From assembly GCA_021826835.1 (NCBI GenBank), contig JAKAYH010000212.1, positions 1-5,051 on the forward strand: DNA of 5,051 nucleotides, given 5' to 3'. Position numbers and translations under genes: made by a program. The stretch comes from Thermoplasmata archaeon. Lineage in GTDB: Archaea; Thermoplasmatota; Thermoplasmata; Thermoplasmatales; Thermoplasmataceae. The notes beneath the pieces were generated by a model that saw only the letters and a program-made list of their open reading frames with translations, was not told the origin of the DNA and did not search any database. Below, piece by piece: positions 1-4,859 of the stretch (the first letter of the stretch is position 1; every line of letters starts with the position of its first letter).

Positions 1-491
1 TTGTTATCCATAACCTTTTCACAGTAAACATAACCAGAAATACCGAATTTAATTCAAAAGGATTTGCAGTTGGCTACCCATTCTCGTCCAACATTTCATT
101 CTCTGATCCAAATGGAACCCCATTTACTTATAGACTTTATTATATGGCCAGCTATTCTTCTAATGGCCAAATAATAACAAAAAACCAGACGTTTCAGAAT
201 GGCACAGTGCATCAAGAGAATTATACAACTCCGATAAACACATACGGACCAAGCTATTCCCTATCTTTAGAGATTTCGACAAATGCCCCACATTTACACA
301 TTGTGGTCACTGAATTAAGCTGGTATGTGACAAGGAATCAAAGTAATCTGTTTTTGGATGAAATTGGAACATCTTTCCTTATTGCAGGATTTGTAACGAT
401 GGTGGCAAGGTTAACTTACAATACATCTGCTTTAACAAAAGAAAGGAAATTAGCAGCTGGAGGAACAGGTAATAAAATAAGAGAACAGTGA
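1..491 (+). CDS. 3' end of an unrecognised, probably secreted or surface protein (5' truncated)
   Basis: The reading frame is open from base 3 to a TGA at 489-491 (162 codons visible) with no stop. The gene therefore starts outside the window, and the internal ATG at 144 is unlikely to be the true start. I do not recognise a family. The visible part is rich in Asn, Ser, Thr and Tyr and carries eight N-x-S/T sequons (NIT, NIS, NGT, NQT, NGT, NYT, NQS, NTS). This is typical of archaeal extracytoplasmic glycoproteins, though it does not prove glycosylation. Near the C terminus a short hydrophobic stretch (SFLIAGFVTMVA, about 38 residues before the end) is followed by a basic tail (KERK...KIREQ). 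This could be a C-terminal membrane anchor with a cytoplasmic tail, but it is short and is followed closely by an Arg, so the call is weak. The gene converges on the alaX-like gene, 12 bp away. Confidence 0.7.
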   Translation, partial: VIHNLFTVNITRNTEFNSKGFAVGYPFSSNISFSDPNGTPFTYRLYYMASYSSNGQIITKNQTFQNGTVHQENYTTPINTYGPSYSLSLEISTNAPHLHIVVTELSWYVTRNQSNLFLDEIGTSFLIAGFVTMVARLTYNTSALTKERKLAAGGTGNKIREQ

Positions 492-503
492 TTTTTAGTT
501 GTT
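492..503 (+). terminator. short convergent spacer with a T5 run
   Basis: These 12 bp separate two convergent stop codons. They begin with TTTTT (492-496) directly after the plus-strand TGA. Archaeal transcription often ends at T-runs, so this may terminate the upstream gene. A five-base run in AT-rich DNA is weak evidence. No hairpin is visible. Confidence 0.2.
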
Positions 504-1217
504 CTAAGCCAGCGTTATTATGACCCTTTTGCTCACTTTTCCCTTAATTAGTGTAGTCTTGAAATTTACCGCCCCTACTTCTGATGTGTTCTTTACGTGA
601 GTTCCATGATCTATTTGATAGGGAAGTTCCCCAATTTTTACTAACCTTATTGTTGGAAAATCTGGAATGTTTCCCCTTGAAATTGTCATCAAATCATTAT
701 CTGAGAGAATGGAACTCCTATCCCTTTGTGTAAATTCAACATTCACACCTTTTTTGATAATCTCATTTGTTTCATTCTCGATTTTCTTTACAATTTCTTC
801 GTTTATATCTGGAATCTCCAAATCAACCCATGCCTGATCATCATACGTCTGATTTATGCGGTTTGCTGCTTTGTAATCTCTGTATGCAATACCTGTTATG
901 ATTCTCAATGCTGTTCTAAATTTCATGTGTCCATATCTAACGGGCCAGTCAATATATTGCTTTACATCTTTTCCCTTTATATTTTCAGGGTATGTGTCAT
1001 GTGATATGAGATGGATGGCCGTACCATCATTCCATGTGTCGATAATTTCATATTCTTTCCCCTCTATTACAATCTTCCCTCTATCGTTGGGTTGCCCCTC
1101 CCCGGTTGGAAAGAAGACTGAATTGTCCACTATTAAGTCTGTAAATTCATTAAATATTACTTTACCAGTAGTTTCTTTCAAATAATTGTCGTCCAGATAA
1201 GCTAATTTTGTATCCAT
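504..1217 (-). CDS. alaX: AlaX-like alanyl-tRNA editing domain protein with a degenerate zinc site
   Basis: This is a 237-residue protein with an ATG start (1215-1217), about the size of AlaX-M proteins. AlaX proteins are free-standing relatives of the AlaRS editing domain that deacylate Ser- or Gly-tRNA(Ala) in the cytoplasm. Landmarks in order are: an N-terminal barrel part with FFPTGEGQPNDRG at 35-47 (family pattern FxPxGGGQPxDxG, here one G is E); DWPVRYGHMKFRTALR at 90-105, aligning with the family HMRxHTALH segment; the DDQAWVDL region at 126-133; and IRLVKIG then DHGTHVKNTSEVG at 190-215, aligning with the CGGTHVxxTGEIG motif. Three of the four usual zinc ligands are replaced: R101 and R105 for the HxxxH histidines, and D203 for Cys. 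H207 is retained. Each change needs at least two base substitutions, so sequencing error is unlikely. The homology is clear, but classical zinc-dependent editing activity is doubtful. The protein could be a metal-independent variant, a tRNA-binding protein, or use H97/H204 as substitute ligands. Confidence 0.85.
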   Translation of the reverse strand: MDTKLAYLDDNYLKETTGKVIFNEFTDLIVDNSVFFPTGEGQPNDRGKIVIEGKEYEIIDTWNDGTAIHLISHDTYPENIKGKDVKQYIDWPVRYGHMKFRTALRIITGIAYRDYKAANRINQTYDDQAWVDLEIPDINEEIVKKIENETNEIIKKGVNVEFTQRDRSSILSDNDLMTISRGNIPDFPTIRLVKIGELPYQIDHGTHVKNTSEVGAVNFKTTLIKGKVSKRVIITLA

Positions 1218-1240
1218 TGATATCCCTTATACAATTTTCC

Positions 1241-1254
1241 TTTTATCCTTTTTC
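1241..1254 (-). promoter_or_regulatory. BRE/TATA promoter of the alaX-like gene
   Basis: Read on the minus strand, this stretch is GAAAAAGGATAAAA: a purine/A-rich BRE-like block directly followed by a TATA-like GGATAAAA (1241-1248). The TATA centre is about 27 bp upstream of the ATG at 1217. That spacing puts the transcription start at or next to the start codon. I see no Shine-Dalgarno sequence in the intervening bases, so a leaderless mRNA is likely. The spacing rule is known for archaea; its application here is inference. Confidence 0.55.
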
Positions 1255-1306
1255 ATTCTAAAAGAGAACTACCAATGCCATCAGACATACCTTAAGTTTT
1301 AGAATG
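1254..1306. repeat. 10-bp perfect inverted repeat beside the alaX promoter
   Basis: CATTCTAAAA (1254-1263) and its exact reverse complement TTTTAGAATG (1297-1306) are separated by 33 bp. The inner arm abuts the BRE-like element of the alaX promoter, and the arms lie about 37-46 and 80-89 bp upstream of the alaX start codon. It could be a two-site operator for a dimeric regulator or, less likely, a stem in a short transcript. No function can be assigned from sequence. Confidence 0.4.
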
Positions 1307-1390
1307 CTCAGAATTTTTGGTGTAATCAGTAATATTATTTTCAAATAAGCAAAAATCAAAGTCTTTTTTTAGCTCGACGGCCCACACAAT

Positions 1391-1407
1391 TAAAATCATT
1401 GATTTTA
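1391..1407. repeat. 17-bp perfect palindrome in the alaX/folC divergent spacer
   Basis: TAAAATCATTGATTTTA has 8-bp arms around one central base. It is flanked by CAAAGTC (1357-1363) and its reverse complement GACTTTG (1421-1427), so it sits inside a longer, not quite concentric inverted repeat. It lies about 90 bp upstream of folC. Its form fits a homodimeric transcription factor site, but AT-rich palindromes also arise by chance. Confidence 0.35.
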
Positions 1408-1439
1408 GTCCTACCTATTTGACTTTGTTTGGCAACTTT

Positions 1440-1451
1440 AGGATTAATCCT
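1440..1451. repeat. 12-bp perfect palindrome upstream of folC
   Basis: AGGATTAATCCT is fully self-complementary. It lies about 20 bp upstream of the TTTAAA candidate TATA box of folC, a position suited to an activator or repressor site. A second 12-bp perfect palindrome, AGATATATATCT, lies at 1478-1489, immediately before the folC start. Confidence 0.35.
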
Positions 1452-1468
1452 GATTTAGTAAATGTAGG

Positions 1469-1487
1469 TTTAAACAAAGATATATAT
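1469..1487 (+). promoter_or_regulatory. candidate TATA boxes of folC
   Basis: Two TATA-like elements precede folC. TTTAAA (1469-1474) is centred about 22 bp before the GTG at 1494. TATATAT (1481-1487) is centred about 25 bp before an in-frame TTG at 1509. Either pairing would give a leaderless mRNA, consistent with the absence of a Shine-Dalgarno sequence. The choice of TATA box decides which start codon is used, and the sequence alone does not settle it. Confidence 0.4.
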
Positions 1488-1493
1488 CTGTGA

Positions 1494-2783
1494 GTGTTTA
1501 CTTCTCCGTTGGATTCTCATAGGCTTGAAACGCTTTATAATCTTAAGAGAAATGATATTAAATATGATCTAAGTGTAATGAGAACATTTGATGAATTTCT
1601 AAAAAAGCCTCATCAGAGCTTTGATAGTATTCATGTAGCTGGAACAAATGGAAAGGGTTCAACGGCTTCATTAATTTTTAACGTAATTAGGGAAAAATAT
1701 AGAGTTGGTCTTTATACTTCACCGCATTTAAGAAGATTTAACGAAAGAATTTTCATCCACGATAGAGAAATTTCAGATTTGGAAATAGAAGGTTTTCTGA
1801 ATAATGTTAACGGTTTCATAGTGGAAAACATTAAAGTGAATAGAAATCCTACTTTTTTTGAGGTTACAACAGAACTTGCATTCAACACGTTTAAGGAAAA
1901 TAAAATTGATTTCGCCGTTATAGAAGTGGGTCTTGGAGGAAGACTTGATGCTACTAATGTTATTGAACCTAGAGTTTCAGTAATCACTAAAATTGGATTC
2001 GATCATGCAGATAGATTGGGAGGAACATTACAATCTATAGCTTTTGAAAAGGCTGGAATCATAAAGAATGGAAAACCTACTGTAACCTCGGAAATTAAAA
2101 ATGAAGCAATCAGCGAAATCAGAACCATAGCAAAAAGGAAGAATAGCAAGCTCACAGAAATTAAAAACAGTTGTAAAGTAAACAATGTAAGCATATCTGA
2201 GGAGGGCTTATCTTTTGACTTGAAAACTGACAAAAATGAATATGAGATTCAATCAAAACTTATCGGCGATTTCCAGATAGATAACATATGTTCTGCGGTA
2301 AAGGCAATTGAAGAATCTGGTATAGATATAGATCAGACTGATATCCAAAATGGCATCAAAAAAGCAAGATGGGTGGGAAGATTCGAGATAATAAGAAAAG
2401 CACCGAGAATTATATTAGATTGTTCCCACAACCCACCTGCCGCTAACTCCCTTTCCATATCATATAACAAAATATTCAACGATAATCCAATTTTACTTAT
2501 AGGAATGTTATCAGACAAGGATCACTATTCATACATGAGAAATATTAGAAAAATCTCAAACAGAGTAATTTTTACAAGACCAGCAGAACCTGGTAGAAGC
2601 TTGGATCCGAATATACTCATGACAGAATCAGGAAGCCTTTTTAAAGAGGCAAAGGTAATAGAAGACCCTGTTGAGGCTTATGAATATTCAAAATCATTGG
2701 GTGAACCACTATTAGTTACCGGATCTATGTATCTGGTTGGAGTTGTTACAGAAATAGAAAATATCAATACTTTCCCTTATTAG
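1494..2783 (+). CDS. folC: FolC-type ligase: folylpolyglutamate synthase / dihydrofolate synthase
   Basis: This 429-residue Mur-ligase-family enzyme is the usual length for FolC. The family ligates L-glutamate to dihydropteroate and/or reduced folates in the cytoplasm with ATP. Visible motifs in order are: the P-loop GTNGKGS (50-56); GLYTSPHL and ERI (72-86); TFFEVTTELAF (120-130); EVGLGGRLDATN (144-155); GFDH (168-171); EKAGIIK (185-191), with K186 at the position usually carbamylated for metal binding; LIGDFQIDN (256-264); WVGRFE (293-298); LDCSHNP (308-314, usually LDGAHNP, with the Asp and His kept); the GMLSDKD loop (337-343); and TGSMYLVG (409-416). All expected catalytic features are present. 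The start is GTG at 1494, the first possible start after an in-frame TGA at 1491-1493; TTG at 1509 is an alternative. No folP or other folate gene lies in the window, so DHFS versus FPGS specificity cannot be decided. The gene is divergent from alaX and lies 163 bp upstream of cdc6. Confidence 0.93.
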   Translation: MFTSPLDSHRLETLYNLKRNDIKYDLSVMRTFDEFLKKPHQSFDSIHVAGTNGKGSTASLIFNVIREKYRVGLYTSPHLRRFNERIFIHDREISDLEIEGFLNNVNGFIVENIKVNRNPTFFEVTTELAFNTFKENKIDFAVIEVGLGGRLDATNVIEPRVSVITKIGFDHADRLGGTLQSIAFEKAGIIKNGKPTVTSEIKNEAISEIRTIAKRKNSKLTEIKNSCKVNNVSISEEGLSFDLKTDKNEYEIQSKLIGDFQIDNICSAVKAIEESGIDIDQTDIQNGIKKARWVGRFEIIRKAPRIILDCSHNPPAANSLSISYNKIFNDNPILLIGMLSDKDHYSYMRNIRKISNRVIFTRPAEPGRSLDPNILMTESGSLFKEAKVIEDPVEAYEYSKSLGEPLLVTGSMYLVGVVTEIENINTFPY

Positions 2784-2814
2784 AGCTTTTTAAATTTCAC
2801 ATTAGTCCTAATAA

Positions 2815-2828
2815 TCGTACCTCGTACC
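2815..2828. repeat. tandem 7-bp direct repeat upstream of cdc6
   Basis: TCGTACC occurs twice with no gap, in a locally more GC-rich patch immediately before a TATA-like TTATATAC (2830-2837). The position next to the promoter suggests a regulator site, or a remnant of a replication-factor site near the initiator gene. It does not resemble the published ORB/mini-ORB consensus with its run of G residues. Confidence 0.35.
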
Positions 2829-2829
2829 C

Positions 2830-2837
2830 TTATATAC
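2830..2837 (+). promoter_or_regulatory. candidate distal TATA box of cdc6
   Basis: TTATATAC would place a transcription start near 2860 and leave a leader of about 85 nt before the GTG at 2947. A second, proximal candidate (TTTAGTATATC, 2905-2915) would start transcription near 2937 and leave only about 10 nt, just enough to include the Shine-Dalgarno sequence. Both are readings by eye; a mapped 5' end would choose between them. Confidence 0.35.
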
Positions 2838-2936
2838 TTTTTTTTGAACTTTCTCATTGTTGTGAGCAATAACAGACATGATTCAGATACTGGTAAAAAA
2901 AGAGTTTAGTATATCAGATGCTTAGAGATAAAATGC

Positions 2937-2941
2937 AGGTG
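2937..2941 (+). promoter_or_regulatory. ribosome binding site of cdc6
   Basis: AGGTG matches part of the archaeal Shine-Dalgarno consensus (AGGAGGTGA) and ends 5 nt before the GTG at 2947. It supports that GTG as the start. It also sets cdc6 apart from folC and the alaX-like gene, which show no such site. Confidence 0.55.
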
Positions 2942-2946
2942 CCAAT

Positions 2947-4239
2947 GTGAATCCTTTTGATAAATTTGACAGGCAAAGCAATATATTAAAGGGAGATTTG
3001 TCTACACTAACCTCCTCGCATATTCCAGAATATTTCCCACATAGAGATAGACAGATTGGACTTATGGTTGAGTCTTTAAGCAGTATTATGCGTGATTCAA
3101 GACCTTCTAATCTTCTCCTTTATGGAAAAACTGGTACAGGTAAATCGTCGGTTACTCAATATGTGATTTCAAAACTTGGAGAAAAGGCCCCTGACTCTAT
3201 TCTTACCTGCTATCTTAATTGCCAAACCTTCGATTCCCCGTATTCAATATTAATAAATGTTGCAAAGTCCGTTTCCGATGCAGATTCTATTCCATTATCA
3301 GGGTGGCCATTGGATCGTGTTTATTCTGAATTGAGTAATAGAATTGAAAAAAGTAGAAGGTATATTGTTATCATTCTTGATGAGATTGATAAGCTTGTTG
3401 AAAAAAATGGGGGAGACTCCCTATATGTGATATTAAAAGCTGCAGACGAGTCAAAAAATTCCAAAACCTCAATTATAGGAATAACTAATGACACCTCCTT
3501 TACAGAAAAACTTGATTCTAGAGTGAAGAGCAGACTCAATCAGGAGAGTATAATTTTTCCACCATACAATGCCTCGGAACTCAAGGATATCCTAGAACCA
3601 AGAGTTAAGAACATAATCAAAGAGAATAGCATTGAGGAGGCTGCAATAAATCTATGTGCGGCTATTGGTGCTCAGGAGCATGGAGATGCCAGAAAGGCAA
3701 TTGACCTTATGAGAATTGCAATTGAGCTAGCAATAAGAGAGAATAATGATTGTGTTACAACAAGCCATGTATACAAAGCAAGAGACAGGCTTGAGACAGA
3801 TGTACTTAAGGAGACAATAAGAACTCTACCAACACATACAAAAATTGTAATCTTAAGTTGTATTACCGCCAGCGAGATCAATAAGACCAATATGATCACA
3901 GGAGAAATATACGCAAACTACAAGGATATCTGTCATGACATGAAAATCCCACCGGTTTCATCCAGAAGGGTTTCTGATCTTCTTTCAGACCTGGAAGATG
4001 CAGGTCTCATAACAACAACGATGAAAAGCCTAGGGCGTTATGGACGAACTAGATTTATTCAACTGAACGAAAAAGAAAAAGAGATGAAAAAATACCTCAG
4101 TGAAGATGAGGAAATGTCTAATTTCAATTTTAATCGCAAATCAATTCAAACAAGGTTTGGAACGTACGATCAGTTAGATGTTGCCCTTGATAAAATAATT
4201 TCTGCCAATGAAGAAGAAAGACCTGATGGGCTTAACTAA
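2947..4239 (+). CDS. cdc6: Orc1/Cdc6 family replication initiator (AAA+ ATPase)
   Basis: This 430-residue archaeal Orc1/Cdc6 protein binds origin DNA as an ATP-dependent AAA+ protein and helps load the MCM helicase. Landmarks in order are: an N-terminal segment with IPEYFPHRDRQI (26-37); Walker A GKTGTGKS (60-67); Walker B VIILDEID (141-148); sensor 1 GITND (178-182); DSRVKSRL (190-197), the region carrying the arginine finger; FPPYNA (204-209); sensor 2 GDARKAIDL (246-254); and a C-terminal winged helix from about 290 to 372, whose wing GRYGRTR (363-369) is the usual DNA-contacting hairpin. All ATPase motifs are intact. A tail of about 58 residues follows the winged helix, acidic in part (SEDEEM), and makes the protein slightly long. 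The start is GTG with a Shine-Dalgarno sequence 5 nt upstream, and an in-frame TAA at 2929-2931 excludes earlier starts. The TAA stop overlaps the stop codon of the convergent methyltransferase gene. It may be one of several paralogues. Confidence 0.95.
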   Translation: MNPFDKFDRQSNILKGDLSTLTSSHIPEYFPHRDRQIGLMVESLSSIMRDSRPSNLLLYGKTGTGKSSVTQYVISKLGEKAPDSILTCYLNCQTFDSPYSILINVAKSVSDADSIPLSGWPLDRVYSELSNRIEKSRRYIVIILDEIDKLVEKNGGDSLYVILKAADESKNSKTSIIGITNDTSFTEKLDSRVKSRLNQESIIFPPYNASELKDILEPRVKNIIKENSIEEAAINLCAAIGAQEHGDARKAIDLMRIAIELAIRENNDCVTTSHVYKARDRLETDVLKETIRTLPTHTKIVILSCITASEINKTNMITGEIYANYKDICHDMKIPPVSSRRVSDLLSDLEDAGLITTTMKSLGRYGRTRFIQLNEKEKEMKKYLSEDEEMSNFNFNRKSIQTRFGTYDQLDVALDKIISANEEERPDGLN

Positions 4240-4859
4240 TTTATAATCATACACATATCATCTGAAACATGGTGAAGACGTAAATTGTTTTTATTTGCAA
4301 AATCCTTAGGAGCATCTGTCCAGTCATAATTATCTACTATAATCACGAAATTTTTGGAGAGATATGGAAAAACAGTGTTTAGTTCAAAGCTGACATGATC
4401 ATAGGTATGAGTTGAATCGTGGAAAAACATGTCTATATTCTTGTATTTTTCCAGTTCTCTCTGCAATGTTACATTTGAATCTCCAAGAACCAGATTCCAT
4501 ATGCTCTTCAACTCTTCCGGGATTACAAATCCTACCGGCATTTCTTCAGCGTTCCCATATTTAACTCCTAGGTCAAAACTTATTAATTTGGATCCCTTGG
4601 GTAGTGACTTAAGAATTGCACTTGTGCTGGTTCCAGGGCCTACTCCAGTTTCGAAAACAATTTTTGGTTTTGAGATGCTCACAGCAAGATATAAAAACGC
4701 AAATTCATCATCAGAAACTTGCCAAAAATCCCTCCCGTGAATAATGAACTTCAACTTGTCGTGAAAAGTCCTTATCTCTCCGAGTGTTTCCTCAAGATTC
4801 TCTAGTTTATATTTATATTTCTTTTCTAGAATTTCAATAGTTGAGCTATTTAAAGTCAA
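4236..4859 (-). CDS. class I SAM-dependent methyltransferase (Methyltransf_24-like)
   Basis: This 207-residue protein has a Rossmann-type SAM-binding core. Motif I is VFETGVGPGTST (68-79), with an acidic position after strand 2 at SFDLG (D96). LGDSN (125-129), then DMFFHDSTHTYDHVSFEL (143-160), follow the DxxFxDxxHxYexv pattern of the Methyltransf_24 group, and VDNYDW (175-180) corresponds to the usual strand-5 V-D-D/N motif. The acceptor substrate cannot be told; relatives act on sugars or small molecules, or are uncharacterised. The start is a TTG at 4857-4859. An in-frame TAG lies six codons upstream, and the first internal ATG is at about residue 107, too late to keep motif I. AGAAGGG on the coding strand just upstream may serve as a weak ribosome site. 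The start lies inside the 3' end of the hydrolase gene (14-nt overlap), so translational coupling is likely. The TAG stop overlaps the TAA of cdc6 within CTAA at 4236-4239. Confidence 0.8.
   Translation of the reverse strand: MTLNSSTIEILEKKYKYKLENLEETLGEIRTFHDKLKFIIHGRDFWQVSDDEFAFLYLAVSISKPKIVFETGVGPGTSTSAILKSLPKGSKLISFDLGVKYGNAEEMPVGFVIPEELKSIWNLVLGDSNVTLQRELEKYKNIDMFFHDSTHTYDHVSFELNTVFPYLSKNFVIIVDNYDWTDAPKDFANKNNLRLHHVSDDMCMIIN

Larger units (their letters stand above)
2784..2845 (+). terminator. T-tract terminator candidate downstream of folC
   Basis: After the folC stop there is a T5 run at 2787-2791 and a T8 run at 2838-2845, with no clear GC-rich hairpin. Archaeal RNA polymerase terminates at such U-tracts, so the T8 run is the more likely folC terminator. 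It directly follows a TATA-like sequence, so the same stretch may also belong to the cdc6 promoter region. Confidence 0.35.

Noticed and set aside
144..491. Reading the first gene as a complete 115-residue protein starting at ATG 144
   Set aside because: The same frame is open to the window edge and its upstream part has the same composition and sequons, so the ATG is internal.
726..1185. Plus-strand open frames antisense to the alaX-like gene
   Set aside because: Their translations are low-complexity and Cys/Phe/Ile-rich without motifs, whereas the minus strand encodes a clear family protein.
1364..1370. T7 run that could terminate a small plus-strand RNA in the divergent spacer
   Set aside because: No promoter or GC-rich stem supports a plus-strand transcript ending here. 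The nearby AAAG/CTTT pairing is too short.
1292..1399. Minus-strand ORF of 35 codons in the alaX/folC spacer, from ATG at 1399 to TAA at 1292
   Set aside because: It is short, has no convincing ribosome site or well-placed promoter, shows no recognisable motif, and crosses the palindrome and T/A tracts. It is most likely a chance open frame in AT-rich DNA.
1405..1413. TTAGTCCTA shared between the folC upstream spacer and the cdc6 upstream spacer (2802-2810)
   Set aside because: A nine-base match between two AT-rich spacers of this size is not far from chance, and the flanks do not match.
2858..2875. Sequence TTGTGAGCAATAACA resembling the E. coli lac operator
   Set aside because: It matches only with an internal gap, and the context is archaeal with no LacI-type gene nearby. 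It is a coincidence.
4429..4740. Plus-strand open frame of 103 codons antisense to the methyltransferase gene
   Set aside because: The minus strand shows a complete SAM-binding domain, and the antisense translation has no recognisable features.
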